Notes under the pieces: generated by a model
The model's input: the letters and a program-made list of their open reading frames with translations, nothing else
Databases searched by the model: none
Told to the model about the DNA's origin: nothing
NCBI RefSeq assembly: GCF_011742875.1
Contig: NZ_JAAQTL010000002.1
Coordinates: forward strand, 496,001 to 560,000
DNA from: Luteibacter yeojuensis
Lineage (GTDB): Bacteria > Pseudomonadota > Gammaproteobacteria > Xanthomonadales > Rhodanobacteraceae
DNA length: 64,000 nucleotides
Reading direction: 5' to 3'
Translations under genes and position numbers: made by a program
Part shown: positions 21,583 through 30,000 of the stretch, one piece after another
Layout: the number at the start of each line of letters is the position of its first letter
How positions within the stretch are numbered: position 1 is the stretch's first letter

Positions 21583-22119
21583 ATGGAACGCATCGTCACC
21601 CCTGCCCTCGAATCCGCTACCGGCGCCGCCGCCGCCGTCTTCTCCAACATCCGCAAAGCGGCAGGATATGTCCCGAACTGCTACGCCGCCGTCGGTTCGC
21701 TCAAGCCCGCCGCGCTCAAGGCGATCCTGCAAGCCGACGGTGTACTGGCTTCGAGCACGCTCAGCACGAGGGACAAGGAAACCGTGAAGCTGGTGGTCAG
21801 CGAAGCCGCGCAATGCGATTACTGCATCGCGGCGCACAGCCAGCTCGGCGCGCGGGCCGGACTCGAAGCGGAAGATATCCGGCGGATCCGCGCCGGCGAG
21901 CCCACCGGTGACACGAAGCGCGATGCCCTCGTGCAGTTCGTACGAGTCCTGGCGAAGGGCCATGGGACGGTGTCCGACGCACAGTTCGCCGCCATCAAGG
22001 CAGCCGGATATACCGACGCGCAGCTCGTAGATATCAGCCTCGCGATCGCCGTTACGTCGTTCACCAATGCGTTCAATCGCATCAACGACACACCGCTCGA
22101 TTTTCCGTCCGCCGAGTGA
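21583..22119 (+). CDS. Carboxymuconolactone decarboxylase/AhpD-family protein (copy 2)
   Basis: 178 residues, paralogous to the protein at 20403. The CxxC with trailing histidine is in AQCDYCIAAHS; the charged EILQADG-like helix precedes it. A GGAAACG ribosome binding site precedes ATG 21583. The stop overlaps the start of the AraC-type regulator (TGATG), which couples expression of sensor and effector. Having two paralogues in one operon suggests hetero-oligomers or different substrates, but the sequence does not decide. Confidence 0.85.
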   Translation: MERIVTPALESATGAAAAVFSNIRKAAGYVPNCYAAVGSLKPAALKAILQADGVLASSTLSTRDKETVKLVVSEAAQCDYCIAAHSQLGARAGLEAEDIRRIRAGEPTGDTKRDALVQFVRVLAKGHGTVSDAQFAAIKAAGYTDAQLVDISLAIAVTSFTNAFNRINDTPLDFPSAE

Positions 22120-23096
22120 TGCCGGAGCCCGCCGTGAACGAGACGACAGACTGGCTGAGCCGCCTGCTGGAATTCGCACCGGTACGCGGCCGGCTCGACC
22201 TGAGATGCGTGTTCGGTGCGCCGTGGCGCATCGAACAGCCACACGCCGACTCGGGCGAGATGCCCTACCACGTCGTGCTGGCCGGTTCGGCCACGCTGGA
22301 GGATCCGGAAAACGGCTCCTCCATCCGGCTCAAGGCCGGCGATATCCTGGTGTTTCCGAAGGGCGCCTCACATGTGCTGCATGATGGCAGCGGGGCGTCA
22401 CCCGCACCGACACGGGAACGGGAAGCCGCCAGCATCGTCGTCAGCGAGAACACGGGCGCCGGTGCGCGCCTGGACATGCTATGCGGCCACTTCGTCGTGA
22501 CCGCCGCTCACGAACGCCTGCTCCGCAACCACCTCCCGGAGCGGTTGATCGGAAGATCGAGCGGTGCCGACGAAGAGACATCGAGGCAACTGAAAGGCCT
22601 GGCGACGCTCATGCGTGCCATTACGGATACCGAAACGCTCGGCGCCCATGCCATGCTCGACGCGTTGTCGACGGCGCTCTTCACGGTGGCATTGCGCCTG
22701 GCCAGCGAGTCGCGGGACCCGTCTCCCGGGCTGCTTTCGCTGGCGGGATCGCCCCGCCTCGCACCCGCGCTGGAGGCGATATTCCGCGACCCCGCACGTG
22801 CCTGGACACTCCCGGAACTCGCACAGCTCTGCACCATGTCGCGGGCCACGTTCGTCCGTCTTTTCCGCGAAAAGCTCGGCGCGTCAGCCAGCGACCTGCT
22901 CACCGATATCCGCATGACCATGGCGGCCAACGAACTCAGGAAGCCGTCCGCGCATGTCGCCGCCGTGGCGGGCATCGTGGGTTATCAGTCGGAGGCGGCG
23001 TTCCAGCGGGCGTTCAAGAAGCACATGGGGGTGACGCCAACGCATTGGCGGAAGTTGTCCGGGCACCACGGTCATGGCGAAGATCCCGCGACATAG
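22119..23096 (+). CDS. RclR-like AraC-family redox regulator
   Basis: 325 residues. The N-terminal cupin domain (residues ~10-125) resembles the AraC-binding-like region of RclR, the hypochlorite sensor of E. coli. Cys30 (LRCVFG) and Cys122 (MLCGHF) fall where RclR has its two redox-sensitive cysteines. The C-terminal AraC domain has MSRATFVRLFREKLGASASD and IVGYQSEAAFQRAFKKHMGVTP. ATG 22119 overlaps the stop of the upstream AhpD-like gene. It probably controls the divergent promoters near 20165-20402. The alignment to RclR was made from memory. Confidence 0.78.
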   Translation: MPEPAVNETTDWLSRLLEFAPVRGRLDLRCVFGAPWRIEQPHADSGEMPYHVVLAGSATLEDPENGSSIRLKAGDILVFPKGASHVLHDGSGASPAPTREREAASIVVSENTGAGARLDMLCGHFVVTAAHERLLRNHLPERLIGRSSGADEETSRQLKGLATLMRAITDTETLGAHAMLDALSTALFTVALRLASESRDPSPGLLSLAGSPRLAPALEAIFRDPARAWTLPELAQLCTMSRATFVRLFREKLGASASDLLTDIRMTMAANELRKPSAHVAAVAGIVGYQSEAAFQRAFKKHMGVTPTHWRKLSGHHGHGEDPAT

Positions 23097-23131
23097 CTTC
23101 GCGACAGGCTAGTTCAAGCCGGGGGACGTCG

Positions 23132-23362
23132 GGGCCACGACATAGATCGGGGCGCCTGCATGGTCGAGGCGAACAGCCTCGGGGATGGTGATGGCAAAGC
23201 CGTATGCCGTGCCGCCCGTGCCGCACATGGCCGTGTCGGTGGCACTGCTGGGCTTGTTCGCCAGAACGGACGAGCTCATGGGCGTAGCCGTTCCTGCGGG
23301 GCCGTCGATGAATACTTCCACTGCCGTCCATCGACCTGCAACCGCTCGAGACTCATCAGGTT
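23132..23362 (-). pseudogene. Fragment of an RHS protein gene (two joined pieces)
   Basis: 23132-23322 is nearly identical to 28229-28418 of the large RHS gene, and 23321-23362 to 29337-29378. The ~920 bases between them in the intact gene are deleted and the join is out of frame. The piece stops where the IS3-type element begins. It is the downstream remnant of a second RHS gene copy. Confidence 0.85.
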
Positions 23363-24099
23363 TTGCTCCGAGCGTCGGCTAACGACAAGAACCAATGCTC
23401 GTTCAGACACTCCTGTCGGAGACGGCCGTTGAAGCTCTCCACCACGGCGTTGTCGGTGGGCGTGCCGCGGCGTGAGAAGTCTAGCTCCACTCCGTTTTCG
23501 TATGCCCATCGATCCATCACCTTTCCTGCGAACTCACTGCCGTTGTCCACTTTGATGGCCGCCGGCTTGCCGCGTTGAGCGACCAGGCGCGTCATCGCTT
23601 CGGCCACGTGTTCGCCACGCAGCGATTGATCCACCACAATGTCCAGGCACTCGTGAGTGAAATGGTCGCTCACCGTCAGTAACCGAAAACGACGACCATC
23701 GAAGAGCGCGTCGCTGACGAAGTCCATACCCCAAAGTGTGTTGGCCGCCGTTGCCAACCTGATCGGCTGCCGACGACGGGCACTGCGGCTGCGACGCGGC
23801 CGGCAAAGCCGCAATGAAAGGCCTTCTAGCTTATAAAGACGGTGCACGCGCTTGTGATTGTCCCGCCAGCCCTCACGCCGCAGCATGATAAAGACTCGCT
23901 CACATCCGTAGTGAATTCGCGTCTGCGTGATCTCCCGCATGCGCTGCCGGATCGCACTGTTGTCGCGCGACTTGGCTTGATACGAATACGATGATCGTGA
24001 CATCGACATGATCCGTAAGGCGCGTCGCTCGCTTGCGCCGAAGCGCTCCTGCAGCTGGCCTACCCAGGCTCGCCTTTGGGCAGGCCTTAGAGTTTTTTT
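23363..24099 (-). pseudogene. IS407-type transposase OrfB, 3' truncated
   Basis: Integrase-core transposase with DDE motifs LWGMDFVSDAL, KVDNGSEFAGK and ESFNGRLRQECLNEHWFLSL. The usual last ~50 residues are missing: after LADAR the frame runs into RHS remnant sequence and stops at 23356. It is expressed from orfA by -1 frameshifting at an A7 run (complement of 24093-24099). Confidence 0.85.
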
Positions 24100-24353
24100 G
24101 TGACCACCTCTTGGAGCATGGCCTTGTCCAGGCTCAGATCGGCCACCAGTTGTTTGAGCTTGCGATTCTCGTCTTCCAGCAAGCGCAATCGCTTCAGCTC
24201 CGAAGGCCCCAGACCGCCGTATTTTTTCCGCCAGACGTAGAACGTCGCCTCGGAGATACCCATCTTGCGGCAAATCTCCCCGACCGCCGTGCCCAACTCG
24301 GCCTGCTTGAGCGCGTAGGCCATCTGCTCCTCGGTAAAACGCGACCTCTTCAT
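24087..24353 (-). CDS. IS407-type transposase OrfA
   Basis: 88 residues: helix-turn-helix (RFTEEQMAYALKQAELGTA then GISEATFYVWRKKYGG) followed by a leucine-zipper-like coil (LKRLRLLEDENRKLKQLV). It ends in KKL at the A7 slippery run used to fuse with OrfB. The other IS lies only 24 bases upstream of its ATG, separating it from the original promoter. Confidence 0.88.
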   Translation of the reverse strand: MKRSRFTEEQMAYALKQAELGTAVGEICRKMGISEATFYVWRKKYGGLGPSELKRLRLLEDENRKLKQLVADLSLDKAMLQEVVTKKL

Positions 24354-24409
24354 GCGCTGACTCCTCGTTTGGTAACGTGACCTGCCCCCAGCAGCCGTAC
24401 CAGTGATCA

Positions 24410-25280
24410 CTATGAAAGTCCGGGGTTGAAGGTTACTGCGTTGACGTCCCGTTGTGCGCGGTGGTGGGCAGCGAATTGCGACGGTGGAATACGGCCACAG
24501 CTGCTATGGGGCCGAACCTCGTTGTAATCCCGACGCCAGCTTCCAATGACGTCACGCGCTTGGATCAGTGACGTGAACCAATGCTCGTTGAGACATTCGT
24601 CGCGGAACTTGCCGTTGAAGCTTTCGATGTAGCCGTTCTGCGTGGGGCAGCCCGGTTCGATCAGGAGGTGCTCGATGCCATGCTGCTGCGTCCAGGCGAT
24701 GAAAGCACGACTGGTGAATTCGGGCCCGTTGTCGGTGCGTACGGCGCGTGGATAGCCACGGAAACAGGCGGCCTGATCGAGAAAACGTACGACGTAGACA
24801 CCGCTGATGCCATGGTCCACCGCGATGTCTACGCTCTCGCGAGTGAAGTCATCGACCATGGTCAGGCATTTGATCCGGCGCCCGTTGGCCAGGGCATCGA
24901 AGACGAAATCCATGCTCCAGGTGTCGTTGGGCCGACACGAAGCCCGCAGCTTCTGGCGCTCGCCGACCGGGCGCTTCGCCTTGCGGCGACGGCGCACCGA
25001 CAGCTTGGCCTCCTGATATAGGCGATACACTTTCTTGTGGTTCACCGTCGGGAATTCCGGCTTCAACAGGTCGTGTAGGCGGCGCTAACCGAATCGGCGG
25101 CGTACCTACACCAACTCGACCAGCCACAGCGACAACGCCTGCGTGGCAGGCGTGGGCAGCGGTTCATGACGGAAAGCATCGCGGGACAGCCCCGCAAGGC
25201 GGCAAGCCCGGCGCTCGCTGATCGAGGTCAGCTTGCACATGCGTCGGATTGCCTCGCGCCCGCGTTGCGGGACTAGCGTT
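24410..25280 (-). pseudogene. IS3-type transposase OrfB with two in-frame stops
   Basis: The frame after orfA reads RRMCKLTSISERRACRLAGL, then meets two amber codons (after ...VELV and after VRRRFG) near 25089-25105. The rest (25066-24410) is an intact integrase core: TWSMDFVFDAL, RTDNGPEF, YIESFNGKFRDECLNEHWF. The internal ATG at 25066 could give a 218-residue product without the N-terminal part. Probably inactive. Confidence 0.82.
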
Positions 25281-25539
25281 TTACCCCGAACCCGACCTTC
25301 AGCGCCTCGATGTCCAAGTGCGCCTCCGCCAACAGACGCTTCAGCCGACTGTTCTCGGACTCCAGGTCCTTCAGCCGCCTGGCGTCCTCGGCCTCCATGC
25401 CGCCGTACTTGGCCCGCCAGGCGTAGAAGCTGGCGGGACTGAAACCGTTTTGCCGGGCCAGCTCCGAGACCGCCATGCCTGCGTCGGCCTGTTTGATGAA
25501 GCCGATGATCTGCTCGGTAGTGAAACGACTCTTCTTCAT
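25273..25539 (-). CDS. IS3-type transposase OrfA
   Basis: 88 residues, starting MKKSRFTTEQIIGFIKQADAG with the helix-turn-helix GFSPASFYAWRAKYGG and a coiled C-terminus. The first ~55 residues nearly match the OrfA at 43718, but the C-terminal part differs, and the slippery site here is GTAAAACG rather than an A7 run. Confidence 0.87.
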   Translation of the reverse strand: MKKSRFTTEQIIGFIKQADAGMAVSELARQNGFSPASFYAWRAKYGGMEAEDARRLKDLESENSRLKRLLAEAHLDIEALKVGFGVKR

Positions 25540-25629
25540 ATCCGTCCTCGTGATTGACGGACTTTACAGCTTCACGTGGTACGGCTCAGTGGGGACAGGT
25601 CAAGCCTCCACGAGAACCGGGGCGGTTCA

Positions 25630-25716
25630 GACGGCGCTTCCTCGCGCCGTCTGCACCACGTTATCCGCACCGTCGTACTGCATGACGGTGTTACCAGTCT
25701 CAGGTTCGATCACCCG
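25630..25716 (-). pseudogene. Fragment of an RHS protein gene (upstream remnant)
   Basis: Closely matches 29581-29666 of the intact RHS gene (segment encoding TARGIAVSGDG-NVVQ region). It begins exactly where the IS407-like terminal repeat ends. With the piece at 23132 it shows that the IS elements sit inside a second, decayed RHS copy. Confidence 0.85.
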
Positions 25717-25718
25717 AC

Positions 25719-25892
25719 ATGAGTTGCGGAGCGCTTGTCTGGTCGGACTGTACGTTGCGTATCGCCCATAAGCTCGGCGTGACGCTGGCCGCGACGCCTC
25801 GCGACGAAACCAACGGGAGTTCGCTTTATTGCGATATTTTTCGACTGGATGGGACGTATGCGGAAGCTGGCCGCGTGCACAAGGCGGTGTAG
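25719..25892 (+). pseudogene. Duplicated 3' fragment of the gene at 40022
   Basis: 57 codons (MSCGALVWSDCTLRIAHKL...) nearly identical to the last third of the 169-residue protein at 40022, starting at an ATG that replaces the GTG of the original. The tail differs (GRVHKAV). It is fused directly to the RHS remnant and has no ribosome binding site, so a functional product is unlikely. Confidence 0.75.
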
Positions 25893-25937
25893 GGCTTTAC
25901 GGTGAAGGCGACCAAACGAACCAATTGTTCGATGTCC

Positions 25938-26189
25938 TCACCCAAAGAAGAGGAGCACAACTACCATTGCTGCGGAGTGAAATATCGCGAACGTGATCAT
26001 TCGCAGTATAAGAACACCATCATTCCTCCAGCACAATTTGAGAATCAATACTGTATTGAGCAGTAGCCAGGCGACATAAAAAATGTAATAGCTCAACCCG
26101 CCCGATCCGACCAACAAGGTAGCAAGGATCTTGCCCAAGACGAACATGGGCAAGATAAGAATGAAGAACAATATCTTGTCAAACAACAT
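25938..26189 (-). CDS. Small membrane protein, candidate immunity protein of the RHS operon
   Basis: 83 residues with three hydrophobic segments (ILFFILILPMFVLGKILATLL, YYIFYVAWLLLNTVLIL and the C-terminal AMVVVLLFFG). GC content is clearly below the surrounding core genes. It lies 19 bases downstream of the RHS tip gene on the same strand, the usual place for an immunity gene in polymorphic toxin loci. The immunity role is inferred from position and recent-acquisition signs only; the sequence is not a family I recognise. Confidence 0.55.
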   Translation of the reverse strand: MLFDKILFFILILPMFVLGKILATLLVGSGGLSYYIFYVAWLLLNTVLILKLCWRNDGVLILRMITFAIFHSAAMVVVLLFFG

Positions 26190-26208
26190 GCGTACCTTTG
26201 TTTACCCA

Positions 26209-27099
26209 TCAAGGTTTAGCTGGAGGATTCCTCAGCGAACTTTGAGGAGCTTCGTCGGCGCAATGTCCGTTGTCGTCACACCCACCTAGATCTTCGATGT
26301 GAGTAACTACTTCCACGCCAAAGCCGACTGGAGTCACCTTAAGTACGCCACTCTTTGCGATCTTAGCTGTTTTGAACGTTAGCATCTTTACAATTCTATT
26401 CGATAGAAAGTCATCTATCCGCCGAACTACAGGCTTGAAAATGCTCGGTCTGAAGATCCGCCGCCCACCGGGCGGGCGGAAGATCGGTGGGGGAATCCCT
26501 ACGGAACCGGTGTTGGGTGTGACCTTGACTTCGTCAAGCTGCACGATGCTCTTCGACGGAGGCGGAGGGGGCGATGTCGTTGGAGCTTGATCGTCCTTAG
26601 GCAACGGTAGAGGCGGCTCAGTTGCGGGACACTCCTGACCGTCGACACTTATCGGACAGAGCCCCGTGGGATCCCAATTGACGACGGGGTTGTCACTTGC
26701 ATAGGCGTAGTCGTCGACGTTGAGAAGGTTCGCCAACTCCGAACTAAGAGGGTCCACGCTCATGAATCGCCCGATATCAGGATCGTAGTACCGCGCTTGC
26801 ATGTAGACCAAGCCAGAATCGAGATCATAAATATGCCCCGTATAGCCGGGACCCGGCTCCGCGACTCCAAGCACCTGCCCGCCATACGGCCGGTAGTCCG
26901 CTGTCGACAGCACATTACCCGCTTCATCGGTTGTCGCCAGCACCGTCCCCTGCGGGCTTGTGTAGTAATAAGTCACCGTCTCCGCAGCAACAGACGAATT
27001 GCCGCATAACGCCGCCAGCGTAATCGCGATGAAACAAAGGAAGCGACCAGCAACCCCACGAACCGACCTGCAAAGCTCAATCATCGCCATCGTCCTCAT
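26209..27099 (-). CDS. Secreted RHS core-domain protein with variable C-terminus (split RHS, second half)
   Basis: 296 residues. A hydrophobic segment (GRFLCFIAITLAALCGNSSVAA, residues ~19-38) predicts its own signal peptide. Residues ~41-145 carry the hyperconserved end of RHS proteins: YYYTSPQGTVLATTDEAGNV, YRPYGG, GYTGHIYD, and RYYDPDIGRFMSVDPL. After WDPTGL a short, proline-rich and lower-GC tail (~150 residues) follows, as in polymorphic toxin tips, with no recognised toxin motif. Its ATG overlaps the TGA of the large RHS gene (ATGA), so both halves are co-translated. In ordinary RHS proteins this block is continuous with the YD repeats. Confidence 0.75.
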   Translation of the reverse strand: MRTMAMIELCRSVRGVAGRFLCFIAITLAALCGNSSVAAETVTYYYTSPQGTVLATTDEAGNVLSTADYRPYGGQVLGVAEPGPGYTGHIYDLDSGLVYMQARYYDPDIGRFMSVDPLSSELANLLNVDDYAYASDNPVVNWDPTGLCPISVDGQECPATEPPLPLPKDDQAPTTSPPPPPSKSIVQLDEVKVTPNTGSVGIPPPIFRPPGGRRIFRPSIFKPVVRRIDDFLSNRIVKMLTFKTAKIAKSGVLKVTPVGFGVEVVTHIEDLGGCDDNGHCADEAPQSSLRNPPAKP

Positions 27100-30000
27100 G
27101 TCGCGCTCACCCAGGCAGAGCAGCCATACGCGTTACACGCACGGACCTGGTAGCCATACAGAATGATTTCCCCGATGGGTCCTGTTTCGACGAGTTGTTT
27201 CAGCGTCGGCATGTTCACGTGCCATGTCGTGGTCGTGTTGTTGCGAAGCACCTCGTGGTATGTCGCACCTGGCGTGGCATTCCATGTGATGGTCAGCGTC
27301 TCATGGCTGCCGCTGAAGGCATCGACGGCGTGGACATTGGTCGGTGCCGGCGGAACGTTGGTCACCGTCACTGTCACAACTGCGCTGTTCGGCCCGCATC
27401 CGCCGGCATTGCACGCGTTGACGTAATAGTTGTACGAGCCATCGGGGCGGTTCGAAGTAGGCCAACTGCCGGCGGCCGTGTTCTGGACCAACCCCCATCC
27501 ACCGCCGTTGTATCGCTCATAGAGGGCATACCGTGTCGCCCCCGCGACGCCACTCCAGCTCACTGTCCACGCTCCGTTGTGCACGGCAGCCGGGGCACTG
27601 ATGGAGGGAGTGCCGCTGGGTGGGATGGTCACCACGACCCCACCGCTCGTCTTGTATGGCCCGCACACACCGCTCCCGTTACAACCGGTCACGCGGTACG
27701 TATACGTACCCGTGACCCCGACAGTCAGGGCCTTGGACGTCGCAGCTCCCGAGTAGGCTAAGGTCCAGGCTCCGCCATTGATGCTCTGTTCGAGGTGATA
27801 GGTAGCGGCGTAAGTCGCCGCCGACCACGACACCGTGATCGGTCCGTTGCTCGTGGCTGGCACGGAGATGGTCGCCGGTGCCGGCGGAATATGCGCCACC
27901 GTGACCGTGTTCGAGACTTTTTCGATACTGCAGTTCACCGTGACGCAGGCGCGAACCCGGAACGTCCAGTTTCCATCGGCCGGGCCGCCGAACACGGTCG
28001 ACAGGTTCGTACCGGTATACAGACTGGACCAGGCGCCACCGTTGAACTGCTTTTCCACCTGATACGCGGTGGTCCGCGCCGAGGCTGCCCAGCTTACGGT
28101 GATGGACGCGAGGTCCCCCGCCACGACGGCGGTCGCACTGGCAGGGGTATCGGGCGCCGATGCCGAGGCGGGCACGAACGGCACACCCGAATTTGCGAGC
28201 TGCTGGTCGGGGCCGCCGATATTGGAATGGGCCACGACATAGATCGGGGCGCCTGCATGGTCGAGGCGAACAGCCTCGGGGATGGTGATGGCAAAGCCGT
28301 ATGCCGTGCCGCCCGTGCCGCACATGGCAGTGTCGGTGGCACTGCTGGGCTTGTTCGCCAGAACGGGCGAGCCCATGGGCGTACCCGTTCCTGCGGGGCC
28401 GTCGATGAATACTTCCACCGGGACAGGGTCCGTGGAGCCCTGCGAGCAAGCCCAGCCGTTCAGTGTTGCGATCACGCCGCTCTCGGTGACCCCACCAACG
28501 AAGCCGATAAGGGTCTCGTGCACGTTCTCCGCGGCGGCAACGAGCTTCTTGCCGAGGTAGATATAGTCTTTGGCTCGCTGGGTGGACGGGTTGTACTCCC
28601 ACATCAACTGACCCGAGGCGCTGTACGCGGAGTACTTGGGAAGCACGGCGCCCGCCGGCGTCTGCTTCACGCGGCGACCGTTCGCGTCATACGCATAGTC
28701 CGCGATGCCGGCGATGCCACTGAGCCGATCCGCCAGGTCGAAGGCCAGCACCTGCCCTGCCCTGCTTGTTACGTTGCCGCGCACGTCATAGGCGTACGAG
28801 GAAGTCACACCGTCAGTCGTCGTGATGGAGTCCAGGCGATTCGACGCGCCATAAGTGTAAGTGCGTCCCGTCGTCACTCCGCCATTGAGGGTATCGATGC
28901 CCGTGATGTTGTTAAGCACATCGTAGTGGTAGGTATCTTTGCCCCACAGCGGCACGGATTCCGCCGTGACAAGTCGGTTGAGCGCGTCATAGGTAAAGGT
29001 CTTGCTCCGCTGCCCGCCGCCCAAGTGGTCCTCGATGTGGGTGATGTTGTCCGTCCGGTCGTACGTCAGTGTCTGATCGATGACCGTGGCTGCCGCTGTT
29101 CCATAGGTGAAATCTTGCAGTGTCATCCGGTCATTTTCCCGTGCAAAATAGGCCGCACCGCTACCGAACGCGAACGACTCCAGGTTTCCGTCAGGGAAAT
29201 AGCTGACCGCCGTGGCGTATGTGCCTGCCTGCGTAGCACGCCCCAGGGCATCGGGCGTGTAACCCACGATCTTGCCATCGGGATACGTGATCGCGGACAG
29301 CGCCCCCTTCGCATCGTAATCGTAGGCGATGTCCCACTGCCGTCCATCGACCTGCAACCGCTCGAGACTCATCAGGTTGACGTTGTTACGCGCGTACGAC
29401 CAGATGGTGTCCACACCGGCTTGAGCCGTCGCCGGATTGCCGAGGCCGTCATAAGTCAGGGTCACGGAGGGCGAACCATCCGGATAGGCCACTGAAGTCA
29501 GCCGGTTCATCGCATCGAAACTGCGTACCACCGTCGATCCGGCGGGCATGTCCGTGGCAGACAGGCATCCGTCGCCGCTGACGGCGATGCCTCGCGCCGT
29601 CTGCACCACGTTATCCGCACCGTCGTACTGCATGACGGTGTTACCGGTCTCGGGTTCGATCACCCGGCAGGCACGGTGGAAGGCGTCATACTTGTAAAGC
29701 TTCTCGCCGCGCGGGTCCGCCCCCATCTGATGGATAGCCAGAACATCGCCAAAAATCGTTCGGTCGATGACCTGGTCCACACCTTCCGGCGCCTGCACTC
29801 GCAAAGGCTGCTCGTAGGAGGGCGCGTCGAAGACCTGGAATGTAGTGGTGATTTCATTCCCACGCGGATCGGTGAACTTCCGGCGCGCACCACTGAGATA
29901 GGCCGTACCGGTCGTCAGGACCACATCGTCACCGGCGTCTCGTGTCGAGCTGGTTTCCCTGCCCAGCGCATCGAAGATATGCCTGACACCCTTCTGAGTC

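Larger units (their letters stand above)
24378..25602 (-). mobile_element. IS3-family element (1225 bp) inserted in the IS407-like element
   Basis: Imperfect terminal repeats: TGACCTGCCCCCAGCAGCC at 24378 and its partner TGACCTGTCCCCACTGAGCC (complement) ending at 25602, both followed by GTACCA. It contains orfA and a defective orfB. No convincing target duplication is visible. Its orfA and right end are very similar to the element at 42.9-44.0 kb. Confidence 0.82.
23363..25629 (-). mobile_element. IS3-family (IS407-like) element, truncated, with a second IS inserted in it
   Basis: The orfA/orfB pair at 23363-24353 is of the IS407 type. The outer end near 25616-25629 reads as the terminal repeat CCGGGGCGGTTCA. 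Another IS (24378-25602) is inserted in its upstream part. The 3' end of orfB and its terminal repeat are missing, lost together with about 200 bases of the RHS gene into which it had jumped. Confidence 0.75.

Noticed and set aside
25719..25892. Treating the 57-codon frame as a new small gene
   Set aside because: It is a duplicated piece of the gene at 40022 without a ribosome binding site and fused to RHS debris.
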